A stretch of 64,000 nt of DNA from assembly GCA_013112545.1 (NCBI GenBank), contig JABFGJ010000005.1:124001-188000 (forward strand). Direction: 5' to 3'. This DNA is from Bacteroidota bacterium (GTDB lineage Bacteria; Bacteroidota; Bacteroidia; Flavobacteriales_E; Vicingaceae). The notes below the pieces were generated by a model, which searched no databases, was not told the DNA's origin, and saw nothing but the letters and a program-made list of their open reading frames with translations. Both the position numbers and the translations under genes were made by a program. This document shows positions 17,540 to 26,814 of the stretch, piece after piece (position 1 is the first letter of the stretch; each line of letters starts with the position of its first letter).

Positions 17540-18259
17540 ATGAAAACCCTGATCATTATTCCTTGTTACAATGAAGAAAATCGACTCCCAATCCAAGATT
17601 TTATTCATTTCTTTAAAGCTGAACAAGAAGATATTAGGTTCTTATTTGTGAACGACGGTAGCACTGATAATACTATTAATATTTTAAATGATTTAGAAAA
17701 GAGGTTTCAAGTTGTTCGTGTTTTAGACCTGAAACAAAACGTAGGAAAAGCAGAAGCCGTTAGAACTGCCATGCTTAAAAGTGTTTCCACCGATTTCGAT
17801 TATATCTGTTATTTTGATGCTGACTTAGCTACTCCATTAGAAGAGATTTATCAATTTATTGCTAAAGCAGAAAAATATAATCCTCTAGTAATTATGGGTT
17901 CTAGAGTAAAACTATTGGGTATAACAAAAATAAAACGCAAATGGCATAGGCATTACTTTGGGCGTGTATTCGCCACCATCGCAAGCAATATGCTAAAAAT
18001 CCCAGTTTACGATACACAGTGTGGTGCTAAGATGATAAAAGCTTCTATTATTAAAGAGCTTTTTGCTTCACCATTTATAAGTTCATGGTTGTTTGACGTA
18101 GAGATGTTATTTCGTTTGAAAAACCTCCAAGTGTATAATCAAAGTCAAACTCCTATTATAGAGCTTCCTTTGACTCGCTGGGAAGACAAAGGTGACTCTA
18201 AATTTCCTCTCAGCTATTTGTTTAAATTCCCTTTTGAATTGATTCGAATCTATTTATAG
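17540..18259 (+). CDS. GT2 polyprenyl-phosphate glycosyltransferase, Alg5-like
   Basis: The 239-residue family 2 glycosyltransferase resembles dolichyl-phosphate beta-glucosyltransferase and bacterial polyprenyl-phosphate sugar synthases. It shows IIPCYNEENRL at the N-terminus, the nucleotide-binding VNDGSTDNT, the metal-binding CYFDADLATP around residue 95, the Alg5-type GSRVKLLG, and DTQCGAKMIKA near 160. There is no C-terminal membrane domain, so it probably acts at the cytoplasmic face of the inner membrane to charge a lipid carrier with sugar. It converges on two polytopic membrane proteins, overlapping the nearer stop by 6 bp (18254-18259), and these are candidate users of the lipid-linked sugar. 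The sugar is unknown. Confidence 0.85.
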   Translation: MKTLIIIPCYNEENRLPIQDFIHFFKAEQEDIRFLFVNDGSTDNTINILNDLEKRFQVVRVLDLKQNVGKAEAVRTAMLKSVSTDFDYICYFDADLATPLEEIYQFIAKAEKYNPLVIMGSRVKLLGITKIKRKWHRHYFGRVFATIASNMLKIPVYDTQCGAKMIKASIIKELFASPFISSWLFDVEMLFRLKNLQVYNQSQTPIIELPLTRWEDKGDSKFPLSYLFKFPFELIRIYL

Positions 18260-19669
18260 TATTCTTGACAAACTAACTCTTTCTGACGCAATTTTATCTT
18301 TAAATACTACTATTATTATTATTATCGCAAGCATAGGTATTAAAAATATTATTCGCCCTTGATATCGTGGAATTACATTTGAAAGTGTTGCGCAAAATGC
18401 TGCATTAAAAAATAAACCACTAAAAATTGCAATTAGTAATAAATATGAGTTACCATCAATTTTTGCTTTATGTTTAATGATGAAGTAAACTAATATTAAA
18501 AAAGATATAAATACGAGTATAGCCTCAACAACACTTTTATTTACAAATATAACATCCCTTGACGTTTGATTAGCTGAATCATAACTATATAAATCGTCTT
18601 CATAATACTTTTCTATGATGTATCTTAAATCGTGTGGATTCATCTCCGATTGCTCAATTGTAATTAATTGCTTTAGTGTTCCTGTGAAAGCTAATGCTAC
18701 AAAGTCGATTAATAATTTGTCATCTGATAATATATCTTTGATAAGCACTCCATAAGCTTCGTTTCTTTCTTCCCAACAAGTTGACCAGTTTCCTCTGCTC
18801 TTACAGTCTCCTAAATAAAGTGGACTGTTGTCGCTATACAAATAAAACCCAGCAGCAGGCCATTGATGAAATTGATCAACATATCCACACAATTCTTTGT
18901 ATGGCGGATTGAAATCAGGTGAATTACAATGTTTTTTCAAGTATTTATTTGCCAAACCACTTTCAATATAACGAGTAGCTAGAATTATATTATTAGTTCG
19001 TGAAATTATAAATCCATAGCCAAATGAATAGTTTATTGTAGAAATAGTAAGGAGGCTCACCCCAAATAATCCACCAATTAAAACTAGCCTTCCAAATTTT
19101 CGTTTAAATTGTCCTTTAAGTATAAAATATATAGCTATTAAGCAGATAACCATAAAAACAATCGGAATATGTGAAAGGTGAGTAATAATAGAAAAAATTA
19201 GAATAATAGATAAGCAAGTTAGGTGAAATACATTTTTCTTATCTAGAATAATTAATAAAACAGCACTAACTAAAGATATAGAAGTAAAAATATCAGCCAC
19301 AACTTGTCCAGCATAATAGCCAACACCTGTAAATAGTCCTAAAAAAATTGCAATAAAAGTACTTATTGTTAAAGGTTGTTTTGCCTTAATTATAAATTTG
19401 CTAATCAAGTATAATAAATAATTAAAAAGCAGAGATTGAGCTATTACAACTAACCAAATACTCCAAGAAAGACTAATATGTCTTACAAATAACCCATAAA
19501 TTATCGGTCGATCGATAGGAACCTCACCGGAATGACCTGTAGCTAAATAAGTTCCTGAATCAGAAAACAACAAAGGATATCCATTTTTAATAGCAGGCCA
19601 AATAAGTATTATCGTAGATACCAATAAAAGAATACTATAAAAAATAATTTCTTTTCTAATCTTTATCAT
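18254..19669 (-). CDS. Polytopic membrane protein, possible GT-C glycosyltransferase
   Basis: The 471-residue protein has about ten hydrophobic segments. After the first membrane helix comes a periplasmic loop with FSDSGTYLATGHSG, an acidic motif in the position where GT-C enzymes (lipid-linked-sugar-dependent) carry their catalytic Asp. A second soluble loop (about residues 230-330) contains several Cys, Trp and Tyr residues. No closer family is recognised. Its ATG overlaps the stop of the gene at 19666-21021 in an ATGA arrangement, so the two are translationally coupled. The Alg5-like enzyme encoded convergently supports a lipid-linked sugar pathway. The GT-C assignment is inference. Confidence 0.6.
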   Translation of the reverse strand: MIKIRKEIIFYSILLLVSTIILIWPAIKNGYPLLFSDSGTYLATGHSGEVPIDRPIIYGLFVRHISLSWSIWLVVIAQSLLFNYLLYLISKFIIKAKQPLTISTFIAIFLGLFTGVGYYAGQVVADIFTSISLVSAVLLIILDKKNVFHLTCLSIILIFSIITHLSHIPIVFMVICLIAIYFILKGQFKRKFGRLVLIGGLFGVSLLTISTINYSFGYGFIISRTNNIILATRYIESGLANKYLKKHCNSPDFNPPYKELCGYVDQFHQWPAAGFYLYSDNSPLYLGDCKSRGNWSTCWEERNEAYGVLIKDILSDDKLLIDFVALAFTGTLKQLITIEQSEMNPHDLRYIIEKYYEDDLYSYDSANQTSRDVIFVNKSVVEAILVFISFLILVYFIIKHKAKIDGNSYLLLIAIFSGLFFNAAFCATLSNVIPRYQGRIIFLIPMLAIIIIIVVFKDKIASERVSLSRIL

Positions 19670-21021
19670 CTTTCACCCTTTATTGCTTTTTCATAATCTG
19701 GTTTTACTAATAACTCATAATACTCATTATCAACATTTAATGTGCCAAAACTTTTAGTAAACGCTTGAAAAGTCATTGAGTCATAATGCAATGAACCTTT
19801 AATATACTGTTCGTTTTGAAAAAAATTAAGCCCAACAAGTAAAGCAATTAGAACAAGAAATGGAACTTTTATCTTGTAAGATAACTTTAAAATATAATTA
19901 ACTAATACACCAATCGGTATAATCAAAAGTGGATAAATATCTATTAAAGCTCTCATTCCAAATGAACCTCCATACCACCAACACCACCAAGAAAAAGTAA
20001 TGTATAAATGAATCGTCAGGAAAAGAAGTAGAGTTGATTTATACTTTTGAATTATGTCATTTCTAAGAAAAAGGCCAATCATAGCTAAAGACATCAAAGG
20101 TGTATAAATCAGCCATCCTTTTCTAAAACCAAACAATCCATTTAATAATTTGGAGTCATGAAAGAAATAGCTTTCTTCGGGATTTAAACAAAAGAACCAA
20201 TCTCCTGTATTGTATTTCCAATATAATAATTGAGGTATAATCACTAACAAGCACCCTAAAATGGCATAGATGACTTGCTTATAATTGTTTACAAATAATC
20301 TTAGTCGCTGTTTAAATTCAGGAAAAGATCGAATTCCCATAAAAAGAAAGAACAACAATACAGTTATATTAATTGGTTGAATTAATATAATCAAACCAGT
20401 CATAACTCCTAAAATGAATAAATACTTTGAACTCTGAACCTGATGCCATTTGATTGCATAATAGAAAAATACCGCAATGGAAAAGAAGCTAAAGACGTGG
20501 CTCATTCCAGGTTCATGAACTACATAATTGACTATATTAGTACCAATACTTACAATTAATATTGTTATTGCTGTTACATTCTCATTAAAGTAGTTGAGCA
20601 ATATTTTTCTAACAAAAACTAACCCTAGTATATAAAATAAAAAAGAGCTGAGCACAATTGCTAATCTATAAGGCTTAGTATAACCATTATTTAGATATCC
20701 AAATTGATTTGACAATTGATGAGCAAGCACAAAAAAAGGCATATAAAAGTATGAAACTCCAATAGTCTTTATAAAAACTCTTCCATCATTTTTGGTGTTT
20801 TTAAACCAAATTTTTTGTTTTACAGAAGGATACATTCTATCCCAATATGCTAAAGAGGCATCTTGATAAATAAATATGGCTGGCAAATAACCATAATAAC
20901 TAATAACATCATTTGAAATTATTTTATCATCATTTCTCCAATGCTTATTAGATAAAACAAGGCTCGCAATTATTACGGAACAAATAACAATACTCAACTG
21001 ACTCAGTGAAACCTTAACCAT
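19666..21021 (-). CDS. Polytopic membrane protein, possible GT-C glycosyltransferase
   Basis: From the ATG at 19019+2000 (21019-21021) the product has 451 residues and about ten membrane segments. An early periplasmic loop with SNDVISYYGYLP and aromatic-rich stretches (WWCWWYGGSFGMRALID near residue 355) are typical of GT-C-like enzymes. A longer reading frame to 21108 would run deep into the ABC transporter gene and adds a non-membrane tail, so I prefer the internal ATG, which overlaps the upstream stop by 8 bp. It is coupled to a second membrane protein downstream by a 4-bp overlap. The function is inferred from topology only. Confidence 0.6.
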   Translation of the reverse strand: MVKVSLSQLSIVICSVIIASLVLSNKHWRNDDKIISNDVISYYGYLPAIFIYQDASLAYWDRMYPSVKQKIWFKNTKNDGRVFIKTIGVSYFYMPFFVLAHQLSNQFGYLNNGYTKPYRLAIVLSSFLFYILGLVFVRKILLNYFNENVTAITILIVSIGTNIVNYVVHEPGMSHVFSFFSIAVFFYYAIKWHQVQSSKYLFILGVMTGLIILIQPINITVLLFFLFMGIRSFPEFKQRLRLFVNNYKQVIYAILGCLLVIIPQLLYWKYNTGDWFFCLNPEESYFFHDSKLLNGLFGFRKGWLIYTPLMSLAMIGLFLRNDIIQKYKSTLLLFLTIHLYITFSWWCWWYGGSFGMRALIDIYPLLIIPIGVLVNYILKLSYKIKVPFLVLIALLVGLNFFQNEQYIKGSLHYDSMTFQAFTKSFGTLNVDNEYYELLVKPDYEKAIKGER

Positions 21022-22747
21022 AGATCTCTTCTCCTTTTGGTATTGCAGCAATAAGCTTTTTAGTATATTCTTTTTGTGGGGCATCGTAAACATCTTCCGA
21101 AATCCCAATCTCCTCCACCTTGCCTTGATTCATTACTACAATTCTATCTGACATGTATTTCACCACTGATAAATCATGTGAAATAAAGATATATGTAAAA
21201 TTAAACTGTTGTTTTAAATCGTTAAGCAAATTTAAAACCTGTGCTTGCACAGAGACATCTAATGCAGAAACAGATTCATCGCAAATAATAAACTTTGGTG
21301 ATAATGCTAATGCTCGTGCTATACAAATTCGTTGTCTTTGACCACCCGAAAATTCATGTGGATACCGATTAAATTGCTCAGCCTTTAAGCCTACGGTTTC
21401 CATTAAATCAATTACTTTTTCTTTCCTTACTTTTTGATTCCCATAAACGTTATGTACTGACATGGGCTCTACTATTGCGTCGCCCACTCTCATCCTAGGG
21501 TTTAACGAAGAATAAGGATCTTGAAAAATAATTTGCAAATCTTTTCGAAAAGGCCTTAACTCTTTTGAAGTTAAATCTCTCAAATTAGTATTCTTATATA
21601 TTACCTCACCTGAAGTAGGCCTAATCAATTGTAAAACTGATCTCCCTAGAGTTGTTTTACCGCATCCAGATTCGCCAACTAATCCTAATGTTTCCCCTTC
21701 ATAAACATCAAATGAAATATCATCCACAGCTTTCACATGATCTACTGTTTTTTTTAGTAAACCCTTTTGTATTGGAAAGTAAGTTTTTAGATTTCTTACT
21801 TCAATCAACTTCGGTTTGTGATACAATTCTTTTAATTGAGAAGTCCGTTCTTCATTACTTATCTTAATCTCATTAAAAACAGTACTAATTTCCTTGTTCT
21901 GTGCTGTCAAAAAGTCTTGTACAATTGGCAATCGCTTTAGCCTGTAATCCAACGGAGGCCTACAAGCTAACAAGCCTTTAGTATAGGGATGTGCCGGATA
22001 CTTAAATATATTCCGTGTCGTGTTTTGTTCTACAATAGTACCGGCTTGCATTACAATAACTTTATCTGCAATTTCTGCAACAACTCCTAAATCATGAGTG
22101 ATAAAAACAACTCCCATGTTGTGCTTTTTTTGCAAGCTTTTAATCAATTGCAAAATATGTTTCTGAACCGTTACATCTAATGCTGTAGTTGGCTCATCTG
22201 CTATCAACAACTTGGGCTCGCAACACATGGCCATAGCAATCATTACTCGTTGCTTTTGACCTCCCGATATCTGATGAGGATAAGCATCAAATAGCTGTTC
22301 TGCTCTTGGAAGTTGAACCTCATTAAACCATTTAATAGCCTCTTCTTTTGCCTTCGTTTTATTATAGCCCATGTGTAATCTGATCGCTTCCGCAACTTGT
22401 TCACCACAAGTAATAACTGGGTTCAATGAAGTCATAGGCTCCTGAAAAATCATTGCGATTTCATTGCCCCTTAGTTTTCTAAGCTGATTTTCATTTTGTT
22501 TTAAAACATCAATACTTGACTCTCCTTGTTGAAATAAAATACTACCTGATTTTATTTTGGCAGATTTTGGCAATAATCCAATGGTTGCTAAAGAAGTGAG
22601 TGATTTTCCTGATCCTGACTCTCCAACTACTCCAAGGGTCTCCCCTTTTTCTATAGAAAATGAGATTCCACTAACCGCAAAATGCTCCTCTATATCATTT
22701 CCAAAGCTAATGGATAGGTTTTTAATTTCAAGTAATGGTAAATTCAT
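21014..22747 (-). CDS. Fused dipeptide/oligopeptide ABC transporter ATPase (DppD-DppF type)
   Basis: The 577-residue protein joins two ABC ATPase domains. The first has Walker A GESGSGKS at 42-49, signature SGGQKQR and Walker B LLIADEPTTALD; the second has Walker A GESGCGKT at about 358-365, signature SGGQRQR and Walker B FIICDESVSALD. The order and the inter-domain oligopeptide C-terminal region match fused peptide or glutathione-importer ATPases (compare GsiA and YejF). It should energise uptake of peptides with permeases encoded elsewhere; none is in the window. It abuts the exonuclease gene upstream and overlaps the membrane-protein gene downstream by 8 bp, so all appear to share a transcript. 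Confidence 0.92.
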   Translation of the reverse strand: MNLPLLEIKNLSISFGNDIEEHFAVSGISFSIEKGETLGVVGESGSGKSLTSLATIGLLPKSAKIKSGSILFQQGESSIDVLKQNENQLRKLRGNEIAMIFQEPMTSLNPVITCGEQVAEAIRLHMGYNKTKAKEEAIKWFNEVQLPRAEQLFDAYPHQISGGQKQRVMIAMAMCCEPKLLIADEPTTALDVTVQKHILQLIKSLQKKHNMGVVFITHDLGVVAEIADKVIVMQAGTIVEQNTTRNIFKYPAHPYTKGLLACRPPLDYRLKRLPIVQDFLTAQNKEISTVFNEIKISNEERTSQLKELYHKPKLIEVRNLKTYFPIQKGLLKKTVDHVKAVDDISFDVYEGETLGLVGESGCGKTTLGRSVLQLIRPTSGEVIYKNTNLRDLTSKELRPFRKDLQIIFQDPYSSLNPRMRVGDAIVEPMSVHNVYGNQKVRKEKVIDLMETVGLKAEQFNRYPHEFSGGQRQRICIARALALSPKFIICDESVSALDVSVQAQVLNLLNDLKQQFNFTYIFISHDLSVVKYMSDRIVVMNQGKVEEIGISEDVYDAPQKEYTKKLIAAIPKGEEIYG

Positions 22748-23470
22748 TTAATCTTTAGAGCGATAAATTTCTGATTTTTTAATCCCTTCAACTCCTTTAT
22801 AAGCTAATAATAGCTGAGCTATTGCTATTACGTCGTCTTCGCAATACTGCACAATTTTCTCCAAATTACCTTCTTCCCAATAAACTCGTCCTACATCACT
22901 TCCGTCCATATCAGTTTTGGGAGATTCTATTCCAAACAATGCAGTCAGTAGATCTAAAGAAGTATAATGTTTGTAGTCACCAAATTTCCACAACTGAAGA
23001 GTATCAAGATGTTGAACTTCCCAAGGTTTTCTACCTGCGATATCTAACAAATACGGTAATGGAAGTTGATTTACAAGTATCCTTCTTGCTAAATATGGAA
23101 AGTCAAACTCCTTTCCATTATGCGCACATAAAAGATAGTTGGGTGATTCGAAATATTTAGTTAACATTTCACCAAATTGGGATAATAGTTCTTTTTCATT
23201 ATCCCCATAAAATGATTTAACTCGAAATTGTCTTTTCCCATTTATCTCTCTATAAAGTCCAACTGATATACATATTACTTTCCCAAACTCTGCATAAATA
23301 GCGGCTTTTGTATATATGTCCTCAGGGCTTTCATCATTATTGATAAGAAAGCTAGCTTTTTTATCCCAGAGTTTTTTCCACTTTTTTGGTAGTTTTTGAT
23401 ATGTTTTATAATTAGATACGGTTTCAATATCTAAAAATACAATCCGGTCTAGTCGAATGTTTTCTAACAT
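22748..23470 (-). CDS. 3'-5' exonuclease, PolB-exonuclease-like
   Basis: The 240-residue protein belongs to the DEDD exonuclease superfamily, closest in pattern to the predicted 3'-5' exonuclease related to the proofreading domain of PolB (PF10108 type). Exo I is FLDIETVS (Asp14, Glu16), exo II is CAHNGKEFDFPYL near residue 118, and exo III is YCEDDVIAIAQL near 212. There is no polymerase domain; it is a stand-alone nuclease of about the usual size. I chose the ATG at 23468-23470; a GTG one codon earlier is also possible. Its stop codon is immediately followed by the start of the ABC ATPase gene. Confidence 0.85.
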   Translation of the reverse strand: MLENIRLDRIVFLDIETVSNYKTYQKLPKKWKKLWDKKASFLINNDESPEDIYTKAAIYAEFGKVICISVGLYREINGKRQFRVKSFYGDNEKELLSQFGEMLTKYFESPNYLLCAHNGKEFDFPYLARRILVNQLPLPYLLDIAGRKPWEVQHLDTLQLWKFGDYKHYTSLDLLTALFGIESPKTDMDGSDVGRVYWEEGNLEKIVQYCEDDVIAIAQLLLAYKGVEGIKKSEIYRSKD

Positions 23471-23490
23471 CACTTTTTTTTAGGTTAGAA

Positions 23491-25278
23491 CTATACTCTT
23501 ACTCCTATAACTAAAATATCATCTACTTGTTCTTCATCTTTCATCCAATCAAATAAAGACTCTTTTAATAGTTCTTTTTGTTGAGATAATTCTTTTGTGC
23601 CAATTTCCACTAACAATTCTCTAAATCGTTTATACATAAACTTTTTCCCTCTTGGTCCGCCAAACTGATCTGCATAACCATCTGAAAAAATATAGATTTG
23701 ATCTCCTTTTTCAAGTTGAATTTTATTGTTTGTAAAGTTTGATGGCTCTTCATCTACAAAAGAGCCTATTGGAAATTTATTCCCCTTAACTTGAATTATC
23801 TCATCATTTCTCAATAAATATAGAGGATTAAATGCTCCTGCATATTCTAACTCCAATGTTTTATAATCAAGAGAGCAAATTGCAATGTCCATCCCATCTT
23901 TATTTGTAGAATTTGCTTCTTTTTGATGTAAAGTTTCAGATACGCCTCGATTTAAATGATCTAATATTTCTGCAGGATTAGAACCTCCCGTAGTAATAAT
24001 GGCTTGTTTTAATTGGTTAAAACCCACAATAGACATAAATGCACCGGGAACACCGTGTCCGGTGCAATCTACAGCTGCAAAAAACACTTTGTCGTTAGCT
24101 TCACCTAACCAATAAAAATCGCCACTAACTATGTCTTTTGGTCTATATAAAATAAATGAGTCAGGCAACATTCTTTTTACTTGATAGTCTGGTGGCAAGA
24201 TAGCTTCCTGAATTTTTTGAGCATATTTAATACTATCTGTTACTTGTTCAAAGTATTCTTCAATTTGAGACCTTTGTTTATCAATTTCTTCCTTTTGAGC
24301 TACAACCTCAGCTGTTCTTTGTCTAACTTTTTCTTCAAGGAATCGTTCATTTTCTGCTAAGTCGTCACGCATTTTCAAAAGTGCAATTCCAAGAGAATCT
24401 TTGCTACTTAAAGGTTTATAGCTAGTTTCAAATTTGCCAGCTCCCACTTCTTGAGCAAAATCTTTAGTCCGTTTTAAGCCATCAACTACATTGTTCATCG
24501 CTGCTGTCATCTCGCCAATCTCATCTACTCCTTCTTTCATTCGAGTTTTAGGGAATACTCCTCGACCCAGTTTAACGGCAATCGCTTTTAACGCAATGAT
24601 AGGCCGAACTATGGTTCTAGTAGTATAAACAGCAATGATTATCCCTAATACAATTAAAGCGATTCCTAAGTTTCTTGTTAGAAATTTTAGCCGTTCAAAC
24701 GAAGCAAACATTTCTTCATTAAGACTAAGTGCACTTTGTTTTTGATCTTTAATTAAGACATCTAAATCAGCTAAAACCTGTTTTGTTAATCGATAAACAT
24801 CTCCACCTTCTTCAACACTTGTTTGCGCATTTAATTTTGCAAAAGCATCTTCATAGTCATCAAAAGATTGTAGTGCATATATAACGTCTATGTTTTGTGT
24901 TTCAAACAAAAGGTCTATTGTTTCAAACAAATGCAATAATGAATCTTGCTCATGTGACTCCCAAGCTTTTGATAGTTCAGATAACTCAGCTTTTAAAACA
25001 GGATAAACATCCTTGCGAAATTCCAACAATCGCTCTTTATCTTCATGAGCCTTTTGCTCTTTAATCCAGGTTTCTAGAAACAGTTTGGTTTCTAGAACAG
25101 AAAATTTTAATTCTTGTAAAGATTTTACAGATGGAGTATTAACGGAAGCGATACGATCATTAATACCTCTACTCTCTTGAAGCGTGTCATAAGTTGTGAC
25201 AAAAACTATTAGAGTAAGAAAAATTAAGATTCCAAAACCAATACCTATTTTGCGCCCAATAGTTAACCTAAATCTCAT
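23491..25278 (-). CDS. HAMP-linked SpoIIE/PP2C serine phosphatase with membrane sensor
   Basis: The 595-residue protein has a first membrane helix (about 9-29), a helical periplasmic sensor of MCP type (about 30-200), a second membrane helix (about 200-222), a HAMP domain (about 222-275; RPIIALKAIAVKLGRG), a coiled coil with the linker SIKYAQKIQEAILP (about 350-363), and a SpoIIE phosphatase domain with the metal Asp motifs SGDFYW, DCTGHGVPGAFMS and DGMDIAIC. It should dephosphorylate Ser/Thr on a partner protein in response to a periplasmic signal. It is third in the set YfiR, TPR protein, SpoIIE, with a 9-bp gap. No anti-sigma factor or antagonist is encoded next to it. Confidence 0.88.
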   Translation of the reverse strand: MRFRLTIGRKIGIGFGILIFLTLIVFVTTYDTLQESRGINDRIASVNTPSVKSLQELKFSVLETKLFLETWIKEQKAHEDKERLLEFRKDVYPVLKAELSELSKAWESHEQDSLLHLFETIDLLFETQNIDVIYALQSFDDYEDAFAKLNAQTSVEEGGDVYRLTKQVLADLDVLIKDQKQSALSLNEEMFASFERLKFLTRNLGIALIVLGIIIAVYTTRTIVRPIIALKAIAVKLGRGVFPKTRMKEGVDEIGEMTAAMNNVVDGLKRTKDFAQEVGAGKFETSYKPLSSKDSLGIALLKMRDDLAENERFLEEKVRQRTAEVVAQKEEIDKQRSQIEEYFEQVTDSIKYAQKIQEAILPPDYQVKRMLPDSFILYRPKDIVSGDFYWLGEANDKVFFAAVDCTGHGVPGAFMSIVGFNQLKQAIITTGGSNPAEILDHLNRGVSETLHQKEANSTNKDGMDIAICSLDYKTLELEYAGAFNPLYLLRNDEIIQVKGNKFPIGSFVDEEPSNFTNNKIQLEKGDQIYIFSDGYADQFGGPRGKKFMYKRFRELLVEIGTKELSQQKELLKESLFDWMKDEEQVDDILVIGVRV

Positions 25279-25287
25279 TGAATAAAG

Positions 25288-26211
25288 CTATTTATCTTGT
25301 ACCTCTTCGTCAATTTCCTCATCTTGAGTAGGCTTACCAGAGCCCTCAAGCATTTCTAATTCTTTTTTGAACAATTCAGATTTTGGCATGTCATTCAAGC
25401 TAAAATAAATCCCTTGTAGTCCAATCAAGGTTTCTTTTCTTGTCGGGTTTAAGTCATAAGCCTTTTTCATATAAGGTAATGACTTTCTAAATAATACAAT
25501 AATTTCATCTTGAATAATAGTCAGCTCCATTAAATCCAAGTTATAATCCATATTGTTAACTATATCAACCCCTTGATTATAATAGATAATTCCTAAATTA
25601 TAATTAGCACTTCTATTGTTTGAATCTAAGAGTAATACTTCTTTGTAAACCTCCTCAGCAGCTTCAATGTGAACTTTAGCATTTAGGGTATCTTTCTCAG
25701 CTAGAATATTGTATATTGAAGCCATTCTAAGTTTAAACATGATATCTTTATCTAAGAAATCTGTTTCTGGGTATGCGTAGCGCATTACTTCTTTATGAAA
25801 CTCATAAGCCGAAATAGCAGTTGAGTATGTTTTTTCATTAAATATACTTGCGGCTTGATTGTAAATAGTTGTAGCTAAATAACTAATTCCCTTTTTTGCG
25901 CTTTCTGCATACTGCCCTTCTGGCTCTAATTCAATGCATTTTTTAAAGTCATTAATTGCAGTTACTCGTGAAGGAGAGTTTAAATCATCGGATTCATTTT
26001 CTTTAAAAAGCCCTTTGTAAATATGTCCTTTAATATACCAAGTAGCTGGCAAATCATAAAACATTGAATCTACTACAGCTGCATCAATTAATTCTTTTGC
26101 TTTTACAAACTCTTCTTGTTGTAGGAAATATTTTGCATTAATAAGTTTATTTTGACTAAACGCAGTTGTCATGGAAAACAAAAAAACCAATATGTATATT
26201 ATCTTTTTCAT
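25288..26211 (-). CDS. Secreted TPR-repeat protein
   Basis: The 307-residue protein has a signal peptide (1-19, ending TAFSQ) followed by TPR-like helices across the whole length, with recognisable repeats near residues 65-110, 190-225 (NNRSANYNLGIIYYNQGVD) and 245-285 (ALDLNPT-like). The C-terminal 20 residues are acidic. The predicted location is the periplasm or outer-membrane face. It overlaps the YfiR-family gene by one base and lies 9 bp before the SpoIIE phosphatase gene, so it probably acts as a protein-protein interaction module linking the two. It is not a recognised lipoprotein. Confidence 0.75.
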   Translation of the reverse strand: MKKIIYILVFLFSMTTAFSQNKLINAKYFLQQEEFVKAKELIDAAVVDSMFYDLPATWYIKGHIYKGLFKENESDDLNSPSRVTAINDFKKCIELEPEGQYAESAKKGISYLATTIYNQAASIFNEKTYSTAISAYEFHKEVMRYAYPETDFLDKDIMFKLRMASIYNILAEKDTLNAKVHIEAAEEVYKEVLLLDSNNRSANYNLGIIYYNQGVDIVNNMDYNLDLMELTIIQDEIIVLFRKSLPYMKKAYDLNPTRKETLIGLQGIYFSLNDMPKSELFKKELEMLEGSGKPTQDEEIDEEVQDK

Positions 26212-26747
26212 TAGTTTACAATTACTGCTAAATTTTCAAGTAGCGATGCAACTTTCAAATTATGTTTAGACACATTTGCTTTATTTAATTCAAATTTCTG
26301 AGTGTTGCCAACAATGACAAAATTAATCGCTGAACCTTGTTTGGCCATGCCAGGTTTTTCGGTTACAATCAGAGTACTTTTCCCTTTCAGTTTGTTTATT
26401 GCCTCTTTTAACAACTCGGTATTATCAGCAGGAATATACAGGATATGTGGTTGATCTATCTCTGCAATGCCTTCAAATGAAATGATTGAAAAAGTACGAT
26501 TTGCAACTTTTTTTACTTTAGACATTTTTTCAAGCTCTGTATAGAGTGGAATGTCTTTGCCAAGTATTCCAATTTTAAATTCTCCTACCTGATCTTCGGA
26601 TGGCCATTCGATGTATTTCGTAAAATTATAGATAAACACCGACTTAATTTTAGCATTTGTATCTACTTTCTGATAGTCAGATTTCATCACAAAGCTAGAA
26701 TTAACAAGCAGTATAAAGGTTAATAATAGTCCTAATGTTTTTTTCAC
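26211..26747 (-). CDS. YfiR-family (DUF4154) periplasmic protein
   Basis: The 178-residue protein has a signal peptide (about 1-20) and the family opening KSVFIYNFTKYIEWPS, where members bind small ligands or partners in the periplasm. The later motifs IGILGKD, SIISFE, HILYIPA and SAINFVIVG also fit. In Pseudomonas, YfiR restrains the diguanylate cyclase YfiN; no GGDEF protein is nearby here. Instead it is the first gene of an operon with a TPR protein and a membrane-spanning SpoIIE phosphatase, so it may regulate that phosphatase. The start codon is GTG at 26745-26747, and a promoter lies at 26767-26794. Confidence 0.85.
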   Translation of the reverse strand: MKKTLGLLLTFILLVNSSFVMKSDYQKVDTNAKIKSVFIYNFTKYIEWPSEDQVGEFKIGILGKDIPLYTELEKMSKVKKVANRTFSIISFEGIAEIDQPHILYIPADNTELLKEAINKLKGKSTLIVTEKPGMAKQGSAINFVIVGNTQKFELNKANVSKHNLKVASLLENLAVIVN

Positions 26748-26766
26748 AATATTAATATCCAGATTA

Positions 26767-26794
26767 TAAATGTAAGAAAATTTGTGTGCACCAA
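26767..26794 (-). promoter_or_regulatory. Promoter of the yfiR-like/TPR/SpoIIE operon
   Basis: On the minus strand, a -33 TTG (26792-26794) is followed by 17 bp and TACATTTA (26767-26774), which matches the -7 consensus TAnnTTTG at 7 of 8 positions. It ends 19 bp before the GTG start. Confidence 0.45.
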
Positions 26795-26814
26795 CAATTT
26801 ATGTTAATTATTCA

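Noticed and set aside
21022-21108. N-terminal extension of the membrane protein gene to 21108
   Set aside because: It runs in another frame of the ABC ATPase gene and adds a charged segment before the first membrane helix; the ATG at 21021 gives an 8-bp overlap typical of this operon.
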